Of a DNA stretch of 64,000 nt, positions 18,057-26,420 are shown in pieces. A program made the position numbers and the translations under genes. The notes below the pieces were generated by a model that was not told the origin of the DNA, did not search any database, and was given only the letters and a program-made list of their open reading frames with translations. The number at the start of each line of letters is the position of its first letter. Position 1 is the first letter of the stretch. The stretch comes from Streptomyces sp. NBC_01439 (lineage in GTDB: Bacteria; Actinomycetota; Actinomycetes; Streptomycetales; Streptomycetaceae), in assembly GCF_036227605.1 (NCBI RefSeq), contig NZ_CP109487.1:6013501-6077500 (forward strand), read 5' to 3'.

Positions 18057-19636
18057 AGCAGGTCCTCGTCGGTCACGGAGTCGGGCAGGGGAAGGGCGCC
18101 CGCCGACCCCGGCGGGCCGCCGTGCGTCCACGGGGTCTGCTCGGGCTCCGGCAGTTTCGGGCCGCCGCGCGCATCGTGCTCGAAGAGCGTCCAGCAGAGC
18201 TGGTCGCCCTTCTCCGGGACCGTCCCCGGCTCGGGGTCCCGGCCGCGGCCCATCTTGTCGAGGAGCCGCAGGACCAGCCGCCCGTCCTCCTCGAAGCGGA
18301 CGAACTGTGCGCTCTGCGGGCGCCCCTCCAGCGAGCGGAACACCTTCCCGCCGCCCTCGTCGGCGAGCTGCGGGCGGTCCTCCGTCACCACGGTCACCAG
18401 CGGGCGCGGGCTCGGCCGCTTCGACTCCGTCCACTCCATCACCACCTCGGTGACCTCACCGGCGAAGGCCTCGCCCGCGAGCCGTCGGCCCGCCATCACC
18501 AGGGGGTCGTCCAGGGCCTCCTGCGCGTCCAGCCGCACCTGTTCGGTCTCCCGCACGGCCAGCTTCTGGGCCGCCGTCACCGCGTCGTCGCGGCGCGGCT
18601 GCGGCGGCTCACCGGCCCGTACGCGGTCTCGGTGGCCGGTGTAGGACCAGCGGTCGCGCGTCCAGCGTTCCTCCGCGCGCTCGCCCGGCGGCAGGGCGCG
18701 CAGCAGGTCGATCGCCTGCCACGTCTGCCACCAGGTGCCCGACAGCTGGGATTCGACCAGCCGGTGCACCTCCTGCTCGGCCGCCCGGACATGGCGGTCG
18801 TCGTCGCCGGGGCCGGCCGCCAGGGCCGCGCGCGCGGCGTCGTAGCGGGTGATGGCGGGAGCCAGCAGCTTGTTGTCGAAAGCCGGATCGGTGGCCGGAC
18901 CCGCGGGCGGGCACAGCAGCTGGCCGTCCCGGTCACGACCCAGCTCGGCCCGGTGCGCCTCCTCGGCGCCCGACCGGCCCGCGGGCGGGGCGATCCAGCC
19001 CAGGAGCGCGCCCAGGTGCTGGTCCTCCAGGTTGCTCTGGCCGGTGGCCCAGTGCCGGGACAGCAGGTCGGTGGCCGACAGCAGCATCGAGGAGCCGGGC
19101 ACCCGAGAGCGCTCGGCGAGGTGGGTGAACCAGCGGCCGAGCATCGGCACCTGCGAGGGCGCCGGATACGGATTGTCCGGATCCTCCTCGGCGGTGCGCC
19201 GGAACCGCATCGAGCGCCCCAGCAGCCGGACGTACTCGATGCCCGCCCGGCTCGGCACGATCAGCTGCGGCGCGTCCACGCACAGCTCGGTCTCGACCTT
19301 GACCCGCTTGCCCGTCTCCGGGTCGGTCTCGCTGCGTTCGGCCGGCTCCACGACGTCCGCGTACGCGTCGATGTGGCCCAGCACCTGCACGGCCAGATCG
19401 GCGAGGAAGGCCCAGCGCCGGTCGCGGTCGCGCGGCTGGGGTATCACGAACACCCGCGGCTCGTGCCGGTCGGTGCCGACCATCGCACCGAGCGGGGCGC
19501 CCGCCTCACCGGCCGTCGTCAGCGGCACGAAAACCATCGGGCGCTCGCTCAGGTGACGGTGGCGCACGGTCGCGAGCGGCTGGGCGCGGCCCGCACGTAC
19601 GGCCTCCAGCCGGGCCAGCGTGTTCAGCAGGGACAT
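18053..19636 (-). CDS. conserved protein of unknown function in nuclease-helicase operon
   Basis: A 527-residue protein between, and overlapping, the nuclease gene (13-bp overlap) and the helicase gene (4-bp overlap). I recognise no domain. Notable features: an N-terminal basic segment (LARLEAVRAGRAQPLATVRHRHL), a PMVFVPLTTAGEAGAPLGAMV stretch, a Trp-rich helical region near 305-330 (TWWQTWQAIDLLRALPPGER), and a long charged C-terminal part. There is no signal peptide or membrane segment. Strict operon membership implies a shared complex or process with nuclease and helicase, perhaps as scaffold or DNA-binding subunit; this is inference. Confidence 0.8.
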   Translation of the reverse strand: MSLLNTLARLEAVRAGRAQPLATVRHRHLSERPMVFVPLTTAGEAGAPLGAMVGTDRHEPRVFVIPQPRDRDRRWAFLADLAVQVLGHIDAYADVVEPAERSETDPETGKRVKVETELCVDAPQLIVPSRAGIEYVRLLGRSMRFRRTAEEDPDNPYPAPSQVPMLGRWFTHLAERSRVPGSSMLLSATDLLSRHWATGQSNLEDQHLGALLGWIAPPAGRSGAEEAHRAELGRDRDGQLLCPPAGPATDPAFDNKLLAPAITRYDAARAALAAGPGDDDRHVRAAEQEVHRLVESQLSGTWWQTWQAIDLLRALPPGERAEERWTRDRWSYTGHRDRVRAGEPPQPRRDDAVTAAQKLAVRETEQVRLDAQEALDDPLVMAGRRLAGEAFAGEVTEVVMEWTESKRPSPRPLVTVVTEDRPQLADEGGGKVFRSLEGRPQSAQFVRFEEDGRLVLRLLDKMGRGRDPEPGTVPEKGDQLCWTLFEHDARGGPKLPEPEQTPWTHGGPPGSAGALPLPDSVTDEDLL

Positions 19637-20850
19637 GCGGGGGTCTCCGGGGCGTGGTGCGGCGGACGGGCGGCGGCGGCCAGTTCCAGGGCCTCGGCGC
19701 GCAACCGGGCGGCGCGGTGCAGCGCGGCGGCGGTCGGATCCTCGGCGCAGCCGAAGCCGGCGGCCGCCGCGAGGGCGGCCTCGACGGTGGTCAGCGCACC
19801 CAGCTCACCCCGTACCGACCGGCCCAGCGCGGTGACCTGGTCGGCGGCGCGGGCCCGGTCGCGGCAGTGGAAGGCGAGCTCACAGGCGGCCAGGCACTCG
19901 GGGGCGTAGGCGGCGTCGACCGCGGAGACCGCCTCGACCAGCTGCTCGGGGGTCCGCGTCGCCGGGTCGAAGCTGAGGCCCTCGGGCAGGGCGGCGGCCA
20001 GCTCCTCGACGCGGGTCAGCCGGTCCAGCTGGCGGCGGGTCACGGAGCGCTCGCGGCGGATGTCGACGGGGGCGGCGGTGGGCAGGTTCGAGAAGTCCTT
20101 GGGGCAGACCAGCAGCACGGTGTGGCCGACCTCGGCGCCGGGCAGTTTCCCGGCGGTCTGCTCCAGGGCCAGGACGTAGACGGCGGCCTGCCGGGCGGCG
20201 GCGCCCACCTTCGCGGCGTCGGCGGCGCCGTCGACCATCGGGAACGACTTGATCTCCACGACGGTCCAGCGGCCGTCGGGGTGGACCACGACGGCGTCGG
20301 GCTCCAGATAGGCGGGGGAGCCGGCCACCTCCAGGGCGAGCATCGGGTGGTCCAGCAGCGTCCAGGCCCCGGAGTCCCGGCCGGCGGCGGTCGCCTCGCG
20401 CAGGGCGAGCGCGGTCCGCGCGGCGCGGCCCTCGGGTCCGGCGGCGGTCAGGTCGGGTACGCGGGCACCGGCCCCGGGGGACCCGGGCGACTCCGCGGTC
20501 GGCGCGAGGTGCGCGTGGACCAGCCGCAGCAGCTCGGCCCCGCCGTCGCCCTTGACCTTGGCCTCGAAGGAGTTCCCGCGGACTATGGCGAACTGCGACT
20601 GCCCGAAGGAAGCGGGGGAGCCGAGCGCCGTGGCCAGGGCGGTCTTGTCCACCCCGGCGCCGTCGAGCAGGGCGCGTCTGCCGCAGCCGGGATTGGCGGC
20701 GAGGGCCGCCAGTGCCCGGGCGTCGAGCGGACGGGGCGGCACGGCGGGGCCGCGCAGACCGGCGAGCCGCTGCCGCAGGGTCGTCGGCTGCGCGGGGCTG
20801 CTGGGCGGGTAAGAGCTCACCCGCGGAAGTGTCCCATCCACCACTGACAA
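19624..20850 (-). CDS. RecB/Cas4-like PD-(D/E)XK nuclease with probable Fe-S cluster
   Basis: A 408-residue protein with the full set of RecB-family nuclease motifs: RGNSFEAKVK near 91-100, the acidic residue in EPDAVVV (Asp185), EIK at 199-201, and QAAVY (Q-x3-Y) at 221-225. One cysteine lies before the nuclease core (Cys56, NPGCGRRALL) and three follow it as C-x3-C-x5-C (Cys319, 323, 329). That split arrangement is typical of Cas4, AddB and Dna2, which hold a 4Fe-4S cluster. It is the first gene of a three-gene operon with a helicase. The start may be the TTG at 20850 or an in-frame GTG at 20841 or 20820; none has a strong ribosome site. Confidence 0.85.
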   Translation of the reverse strand: MSVVDGTLPRVSSYPPSSPAQPTTLRQRLAGLRGPAVPPRPLDARALAALAANPGCGRRALLDGAGVDKTALATALGSPASFGQSQFAIVRGNSFEAKVKGDGGAELLRLVHAHLAPTAESPGSPGAGARVPDLTAAGPEGRAARTALALREATAAGRDSGAWTLLDHPMLALEVAGSPAYLEPDAVVVHPDGRWTVVEIKSFPMVDGAADAAKVGAAARQAAVYVLALEQTAGKLPGAEVGHTVLLVCPKDFSNLPTAAPVDIRRERSVTRRQLDRLTRVEELAAALPEGLSFDPATRTPEQLVEAVSAVDAAYAPECLAACELAFHCRDRARAADQVTALGRSVRGELGALTTVEAALAAAAGFGCAEDPTAAALHRAARLRAEALELAAAARPPHHAPETPACPC

Positions 20851-20930
20851 TCGTGGAAGGAGCGCGGAAACCGGTGGTGGGGGCCGGTGATGGATGATGG
20901 ACGGACCTCGAACGAACCGGGAGAAGTGAC

Positions 20931-21527
20931 ATGGCCCCCCGCATCCTGCTGGCCCGCCACGGCCAGACGGCGTGGTCCCAGCTCGGCAAGCACACCGGAC
21001 GCACGGACGTGCCGATGCTGGAGGAGGGCAAGTTGGGCGCGAAGCTGCTCGGCGAGCGGCTGGCCCGTGACCCGTGGCGGGGGCTACCGGGCGTCGAGGT
21101 CCGCACCAGCCCGCTCGTGCGGGCGAGCGAGAGCTGCGACCTGGCGGGCTTCGGAGCCCGGGCCGAACCGTGGGACGCGCTGATGGAGTGGGACTACGGC
21201 GACTACGAGGGCATGACCCCGGCCGAGATCCAGGCCGTCCGGCCGGGCTGGCTGATCTGGCGCGACGGCGTACCGGGCGGCGAGTCCGTGGCGGACGTGG
21301 CGGCCCGCGCGGACGAGGTGGTCGCCTGGGCCCGCTCGGCGGAGCGCGACGTCCTGGTCTTCGCGCACGGGCACATCCTGCGCACGCTGGCCGCGCGCTG
21401 GCTGGGCTTCGAGGCCTCCTTCGGCGCCCGCATCCGGCTGGAGCCGACCTCCCTCTCGGTCCTCGGCTGGGCCTACGGCGCGCCGGCGCTGGAACGCTGG
21501 AACGACACGGGTCACCTGGACGCGTAA
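20931..21527 (+). CDS. histidine phosphatase (phosphoglycerate mutase-like) family protein
   Basis: A 198-residue protein with the RHG motif (Arg9-His10-Gly11, LARHGQTAW), whose His is phosphorylated during catalysis, a second Arg in [12 protein letters not shown], the acid Glu near [10 protein letters not shown], and the late His in [11 protein letters not shown]. All four catalytic positions are present, so it should be an active phosphatase or mutase; the substrate is not clear. ATG 20931 is preceded by GGGAGAAG. It is divergent from the nuclease operon (80-bp gap), with no evident functional link. Confidence 0.9.
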   Translation: MAPRILLARHGQTAWSQLGKHTGRTDVPMLEEGKLGAKLLGERLARDPWRGLPGVEVRTSPLVRASESCDLAGFGARAEPWDALMEWDYGDYEGMTPAEIQAVRPGWLIWRDGVPGGESVADVAARADEVVAWARSAERDVLVFAHGHILRTLAARWLGFEASFGARIRLEPTSLSVLGWAYGAPALERWNDTGHLDA

Positions 21528-22177
21528 CCCTGCGGGCTCGCTCGGCGGTGTGCGGCGGGTCCGGACCCGTGCCGTTGCCCTGCGGGCTTGCTCGGTGGTG
21601 TGCGGCGGGTCCGGATCCGTGCCGGGCTCCGCCTCAAACGCCGGCGGGGCTGGAAATGCGGGCCCGTGCCGTGTGCGGTGGCGGGGGTCGGGGCGGGGGG
21701 CCGGGGCGGGGTGTCTCCTCGGCTCGCGCGGTGCGGCACGTCTCGGTTGTGCTCGGTGGTGCGCGCTCGTCCTGCGGGGACACCCCGCCCCGTCCCCCCG
21801 CCCCTCGGCGGCACACGCCCACGGGTTCTCCCACGCTCCGGGGACGGGTCGTCGCTGTCGGAGCCGTGCCGTGGGGTGGGGACACGGAGGAGGGTCCCCG
21901 CAGGACGAGCGCGCAACCCAGGCCGTCTGGCAGGACCGCGGCCGCCTGGCGCGAGCCGAGGAGACCCTCCTGCGGGCCACCGCCCCACCCATCAAAGCCC
22001 CGCCGGCGTTTGAGGCGACCCACCTCGGCACGAGGGAACGTGCCACCGAGCCGCAAAACCGCCGAGCCCCCGCAGGGGACCCGGCCCCGCCGGCGTTTGA
22101 GGCGACCCACCTCGGCACGAGGCAACGTGCCACCGAGCCGCAAAACCGCTGAGCCGCCCGCAGGGCACACCGCAGGG
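21528..22177. repeat. 650-bp repeat-filled intergenic region
   Basis: No gene is supported. Two ~47-base near-identical tandem units start at 21528 and 21578 (CCCTGCGGGCTCGCTCGG...). Two 66-base direct repeats, 21998-22063 and 22085-22150, differ at one clear position and are 87 bases apart. Both contain GCCGGCGTTTGAGGCG, and an inverted copy of this core (GCCTCAAACGCCGGCG) sits near 21633. This core is, from memory, a common dispersed intergenic repeat in Streptomyces. The segment may be a remnant of expanded repeats between two converging genes. Confidence 0.75.
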
Positions 22178-23488
22178 CTACCGCCGCGTCAGGAACGCGG
22201 CCACGCGGGGGGAGCGTTGGTGGGGGATGAGGGTTGCGGCTGTTTCCGAGAGCATCGACCGGATCCGGGTGGACTGGACCTCGGTCAGCAGGTCCAGCAC
22301 CCGGCCGCCCGCCCACGCGGCCTCGTCGGGGGCGCCCGCGCGGGCCAGGTCGCCGGCCAGCTCGGCGGTGTAGAGGGCCACGTTCCGGGCGAAGTGCGGG
22401 TCCTGGAGGTCGGCGGCGCGGCGGGCGTGCCGGGCCGCACGGGCGTGTTCGCCCAGCGCCGACCAGCAGCGCGCTTCCAGGGACTCCAGCTCCGCCTGTC
22501 CGAAGAAGGACATCCATTCGGGGTCGGCGTCCGATTCGCCCCGGGCGAATTCCGTGTGCGCCCGGGTCAGCGCATCCTCGCAGGCCCTGCGGTCGGCCAG
22601 CCCCGCCCAGCCGCCGGCCTCCCGCAGCGCGAGCAGGGACAGCAGCCGTGGGGAGCCGAGGGAGCGGGCGGCGCGGTAGCCCGCCTGGGCGGCCCGTACC
22701 GCTTCCCGGGAGCGGCCGCAGTCCCGGGCCAGGAAGGCCATGTTGCTGAAGGCGTGCGCCTCCAGGCCCGCGTCCCGCGCGACCCGGGCCGTCGCCAGGG
22801 CCTCCGCGTAGTGCGAGCGGGCGTCGTCGAAGCGGCCCGAGTCGTGGGCCAGCCAGCCGACGGAGACGGCCAGTTCGCCGGCGCCCGAGTGCAGCCGGTC
22901 CTCGGTGGACTGCCGGGTGGCTCCCGCGTCGAGCAGTGCGTAGGCGGTGCGCAGGGGTTCGGCGGCCCGCCGGTACAGGGAGTCGGCGCCGTGCCGGTCG
23001 TCCAGGAGGCGGATCTGGCGTACCGCGTCCTCGACGGCGGCGGCCTCGGACTCGCCGGCGCGGGTGGGGAGCCGGCGGGCGTCGCCGAGCAGGGTGAGGC
23101 TGAGCGTCGCGGCCGCCACGGTCGCGGAGCCGCCCGCCATGAACGCGCGACGCAGCACGTCGCTCTCCTTGGCACTGGAAGGGGAACGGGGTACGGGGAC
23201 GGAGAGGGGATCGCGCTGGGCCGAGCGGCCGCGGACGCTCTCGCGGGGGGAGAAGCCCAGATCGGCCAGGGCGCGGCCGGGGAACATGTGGAGGAAGACC
23301 CGCTCGTAGGCGTAGTTGGGGCAGCGGATCTCGCCTGATTCGACCCGGCCGATGTAGCGCGCGTCGCAGGAAACCGTTTCTCCGATCTCCTTCGCCGCCC
23401 GGCGCACCAGGGCTGCGAACTCGGCCGGGGAGTGCTGTCCGCGCAGCTGCCGGAACGTGGAGTTGGGTGAGTGGGGGGACGCCGCCAT
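22178..23488 (-). CDS. helix-turn-helix regulator with TPR-like repeat domain
   Basis: A 436-residue protein. The N-terminal XRE-type helix-turn-helix (about 8-70) includes FRQLRGQHSPAEFAALVRRA and YIGRVESGEIRCPNYAYERV. A short hydrophobic segment follows (FMAGGSATVAAATLSLTLLG, about 117-136). The rest (about 150-430) is made of helical repeats rich in Ala/Arg with TPR-like spacing (RSHYAEALATARVARD ... HAFSNMAFLARDCGRSREAV). This is a known Streptomyces regulator architecture, some members of which affect development or antibiotic production. The ligand and targets are unknown. It is transcribed alone, away from the 23731 gene. Confidence 0.85.
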   Translation of the reverse strand: MAASPHSPNSTFRQLRGQHSPAEFAALVRRAAKEIGETVSCDARYIGRVESGEIRCPNYAYERVFLHMFPGRALADLGFSPRESVRGRSAQRDPLSVPVPRSPSSAKESDVLRRAFMAGGSATVAAATLSLTLLGDARRLPTRAGESEAAAVEDAVRQIRLLDDRHGADSLYRRAAEPLRTAYALLDAGATRQSTEDRLHSGAGELAVSVGWLAHDSGRFDDARSHYAEALATARVARDAGLEAHAFSNMAFLARDCGRSREAVRAAQAGYRAARSLGSPRLLSLLALREAGGWAGLADRRACEDALTRAHTEFARGESDADPEWMSFFGQAELESLEARCWSALGEHARAARHARRAADLQDPHFARNVALYTAELAGDLARAGAPDEAAWAGGRVLDLLTEVQSTRIRSMLSETAATLIPHQRSPRVAAFLTRR

Positions 23489-23730
23489 GGACGTGACCTC
23501 TCTGGCAAGGAACGCAGCACCGGTGGTGTGACGGGGGGTCCGGCGCGCACGAAAGTACCGCCAGCGAGGGGGTGTTCATGCAATGTTTGGCTACAAAAGG
23601 GATATCTCACCCGCGATCCGCCATGAACTGCCATCCTTTGTGGCGTCTTGCCGCCGCACCTGTTGACGTTCCCGTGCGTTGAACCCGTGCGGATCCGGAT
23701 CGAGGAGGGGTTCCCTTGGTGGAGGGCGGC

Positions 23731-24141
23731 ATGGAGAGCACTGCAACGAACACCGCGTCCGAGTCCGGCGCGGCCCCGGACCTGGACCTGGTGACCGTTC
23801 CCACGCGGCAGGGGCTGGAGGCGGTGGACATCATCCGCCGCGCCGCCAGCCAGGCCGGCGGGGTCGGGCCGGTCCTGCACGACGGATCCGGTGACACCCT
23901 CGGCTTCCTCGTGCCGTCCGGCACCGCCGACGCGTGGGACCTGCCGGGCAGTGCCTGTACGCAGACCAACGGGCGCGGCATGCGCTTCGGCGACGCGGCC
24001 TCGCCCACCGCGGACGCCCCGGACGCCACCGGCTGGCTGCTCCCGCCGGAGGCCGTCGCGCCGGTCACCGATCCGGACGTGCTGCGGGCGGCGCTCGGTG
24101 AGGCGGCCCGGCTGATCGAGGCCGCGGACAACTGCCGCTGA
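23731..24141 (+). CDS. small conserved hypothetical protein
   Basis: A 136-residue protein found, as I recall, widely in Streptomyces and without a known function. Visible blocks are DLVTVPTRQGLEAVDIIRRA, VGPVLHDGSGDTLGFLVPSG and ATGWLLPPEA. It has no membrane segment. ATG 23731 sits five bases after GGAGGG and is preferred over an in-frame TTG at 23716. It is followed after 42 bases by the spermidine-synthase-like gene on the same strand, so the two may share a transcript. Confidence 0.75.
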   Translation: MESTATNTASESGAAPDLDLVTVPTRQGLEAVDIIRRAASQAGGVGPVLHDGSGDTLGFLVPSGTADAWDLPGSACTQTNGRGMRFGDAASPTADAPDATGWLLPPEAVAPVTDPDVLRAALGEAARLIEAADNCR

Positions 24142-24183
24142 AGCGTCCGGGCCGGGTGCTGCGCCGCCGCCCGTCACAATGGG

Positions 24184-25065
24184 GTGGTGGCAGGCAAGGA
24201 CAGGAACAAGGGCAAGCAGCGCGGCCGCGGCAGCGCCGAGGCGGTCGTCGGGCAGGTGGACGGCGGCCGGGCGGAGCTGGAGCCGGACCGGGAGCGGGCC
24301 GGGGCCTGGACCCTGTTGATCGACGGGGCCCCGCAGTCGCACGTGGACCTGGAAGATCCCGGGTACCTGGACTTCGCGTACCAGCGGCGGATCGGCCACC
24401 TGATCGACCTCGTCGCACCCGCCCGGCAGCCCCTGAACGTGGTGCACCTGGGCGGCGGCGCCTTCACCCTCGCCCGCTACACCGCGGCCTCCCGGCCGCG
24501 CTCCACCCAGCAGGTCGTGGAGATCGACGCCGCCCTGGTGGCCTTCGTACGGGAGCACCTGCCGCTGGACCCGCAGGCGCGGGTCCGGGTCCGGGCCGTG
24601 GACGCGCGGGCGGGCCTGGCCAAGGTCCCGGACGGCTGGGCGGACCTGGTGATCGCGGACGTGTTCAGCGGGGCGCGCACCCCGGCGCACCTGACGAGCG
24701 GCGAGTTCCTGGACGACGTGCGCCGCGCCCTCGCCCCCACCGGGTGGTACGTGGCCAATCTGGCGGACGGTCCGCCGCTGACCCATCTGCGGAGCCAGAT
24801 CGCGACGGCCGCGTCCCGGTTCACGGAGCTGGCGCTGGCCGCCGATCCGGTGGTGTGGCGGGGGAAACGGTTCGGCAACGCCGTCCTGGTGGCCGCCGAC
24901 CGGGAGCTGCCCGTCGCGGAGTTCACCCGCCGGGTCGCGAGCGACCCGCACCCGGGCCGGGTCGAGCACGGCCGGGCCCTGGCCGACTTCGCGGGCGGCG
25001 CCGCGCCGGTCGTGGACGCCTCGGCGGTGGCCTCTCCGCAGCCGCCGCCCTCGGTCTTCCGCTAG
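24184..25065 (+). CDS. spermidine synthase-like (class I methyltransferase fold) protein
   Basis: A 293-residue protein with the Rossmann-type fold of spermidine synthases. It has the glycine-rich nucleotide motif VVHLGGGAFTLARY (about residue 86), an acidic strand end VVEIDAALVAFVREHL, RVRAVDARAGL, and ADLVIADVFSGARTP in place of the catalytic DxxDP region. Many actinomycete homologues are annotated only as fused MFS/spermidine synthase, but this one has no membrane part. The N-terminal ~20 residues are basic (KDRNKGKQRGRG). Whether it is an aminopropyl transferase or a methyltransferase cannot be told. The GTG start is 24184. Confidence 0.82.
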   Translation: MVAGKDRNKGKQRGRGSAEAVVGQVDGGRAELEPDRERAGAWTLLIDGAPQSHVDLEDPGYLDFAYQRRIGHLIDLVAPARQPLNVVHLGGGAFTLARYTAASRPRSTQQVVEIDAALVAFVREHLPLDPQARVRVRAVDARAGLAKVPDGWADLVIADVFSGARTPAHLTSGEFLDDVRRALAPTGWYVANLADGPPLTHLRSQIATAASRFTELALAADPVVWRGKRFGNAVLVAADRELPVAEFTRRVASDPHPGRVEHGRALADFAGGAAPVVDASAVASPQPPPSVFR

Positions 25066-25095
25066 ACGGTCTTCCGCTGGACGGTCGCCCGCCCC

Positions 25096-25644
25096 TCAGG
25101 GGTCGACGATCTCGACCAGCGGCGGGTGGTCGTGCCACGTGCAGAACACCGACACCTCACGGCCGTCCCGGGTGAAGGTGACCCGGATCCAGAAGTCCGT
25201 CTTCCACACCTGCATCCGCCAATCGGCCGCCGGCGTCGCCGAGACCAGCTCGGCCGAGGAGGCGCCCAGGGAGAAGACGACCCGGCCGCCGGAGACCGGA
25301 TAGGCCTGCACCTTCCCCGCGTCCTGGCCCAGCCGCTGGTTCGGGCCGGGGGCGGTCGACGGCTTCGGGGACTTCTCCGGGGAGGTCCCGGCGCTCGGCG
25401 ACGCGTCCGCGGTGGGCGACCCGGAGGGCGACGGGGATGCGGACGCGGACGGGGTCGGGGAGGGGGACGGGGAGGCCTGCGCGCCGTGCGTCGACGAGGA
25501 CAGCGGACGGTTGGTCAGGGGCACCGCGAGGGGCGGATCGTAGGCCGTTCCCGACATGACGGTGTGCACGCCCCACCACGACAGCGTCACCGCCGCGCCG
25601 GTCGCCAGCATCCATGCCATCGCATGAAGAAGTCCTCGTCGCAT
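25096..25644 (-). CDS. membrane-anchored or secreted protein with Ser/Pro-rich linker
   Basis: A 182-residue protein. An N-terminal hydrophobic segment (about 8-30, MAWMLATGAAVTLSWWGVHTVM) serves as signal or anchor. A low-complexity Ser/Pro/Ala linker follows (about 55-105, repeated [10 protein letters not shown]). The C-terminal beta domain (about 110-182) includes GGRVVFSLGASSAEL, WKTDFWIRVTFTRDG and FCTWHDHPP. It is divergent from the response regulator at 25724, with starts only 79 bp apart, so it may be that system's target or sensor accessory. No known family is recognised. ATG 25644 is followed by Arg-Arg. Confidence 0.75.
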   Translation of the reverse strand: MRRGLLHAMAWMLATGAAVTLSWWGVHTVMSGTAYDPPLAVPLTNRPLSSSTHGAQASPSPSPTPSASASPSPSGSPTADASPSAGTSPEKSPKPSTAPGPNQRLGQDAGKVQAYPVSGGRVVFSLGASSAELVSATPAADWRMQVWKTDFWIRVTFTRDGREVSVFCTWHDHPPLVEIVDP

Positions 25645-25723
25645 CAACGCACATACTGCACCACCCGCCACAAGAGTGGCCCGACACCCCGCCGGGTCGC
25701 CCGGATGGACTACGGTGCGGGCC

Positions 25724-26413
25724 ATGGCAAGTGTGCTCGTGGTCGAGGACGACCAGTTCGTACGTTCCGCCCTCATCCGGCACCTGACGGAGGCCTCGCA
25801 CACCGTGCGGAGCGTCGGCACGGCCCTGGAGGCGCTGCGCGAGGTCGCGCACCACCGCTTCGACGTGGTCATCCTCGACCTCGGACTGCCCGACCTGGAC
25901 GGGTCCGAGGCGCTCAAGATGCTGCGCGGCATCACCGACGTACCCGTGATCATCGCCACTGCGCGCGACGACGAGGCGGAGATCGTCCGGCTGCTCAACG
26001 ACGGCGCCGACGACTACCTGACCAAACCTTTCTCCGTGGAGCACCTCTCCGCCCGGATGTCCGCCGTCCTGCGCCGCGCCCGGGCCGCCGCCGGGGCCGA
26101 ACCGCCCTCGCGCGTCCTGCGCGTCGGCGGACTCGCCATCGACCCGCTGCGCCGCCAGGCCGAGCTGGACGGGGCCGTACTGGACCTCACCCGCCGGGAA
26201 TTCGACCTGCTGGCCTTCCTCGCCGGCCGCCCCGGGGTGGTCGTGGCCCGGCGCGAACTGCTCGCCGAGGTCTGGCAGCAGTCGTACGGGGACGACCAGA
26301 CCATCGACGTCCACCTGTCCTGGCTGCGCCGCAAACTCGGCGAGACCGCCGCCCGGCCCCGCTACCTGCACACGCTGCGCGGGGTCGGGGTCAAGCTGGA
26401 GCCGCCCCGGTGA
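25724..26413 (+). CDS. OmpR/PhoB-family response regulator
   Basis: A 229-residue response regulator. The receiver domain (1-120) has the acidic pair VVEDD, phosphoacceptor Asp52 (VILDLGLPD) and Lys101 (YLTKPFS). The winged helix (about 130-228) shows LDLTRREFDLLAFLAGRPG and a recognition region DDQTIDVHLSWLRRKL. ATG 25724 is chosen over a longer reading because MASVLVVEDD is the expected N-terminus. The sensor kinase gene starts seven bases after this stop, so the two form one operon and a cognate pair. Confidence 0.95.
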   Translation: MASVLVVEDDQFVRSALIRHLTEASHTVRSVGTALEALREVAHHRFDVVILDLGLPDLDGSEALKMLRGITDVPVIIATARDDEAEIVRLLNDGADDYLTKPFSVEHLSARMSAVLRRARAAAGAEPPSRVLRVGGLAIDPLRRQAELDGAVLDLTRREFDLLAFLAGRPGVVVARRELLAEVWQQSYGDDQTIDVHLSWLRRKLGETAARPRYLHTLRGVGVKLEPPR

Positions 26414-26420
26414 GCGCGCG

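Noticed and set aside
21998..22151. Direct repeats considered as a CRISPR array
   Set aside because: Only two long copies with a ~21-base gap, wrong unit size, no cas genes; a dispersed intergenic repeat instead.
22567..24969. 800-codon open frame on the minus strand
   Set aside because: It runs across three real genes in another frame, has low-complexity Arg/Pro/Gly composition and no family motif; a G+C-bias shadow.
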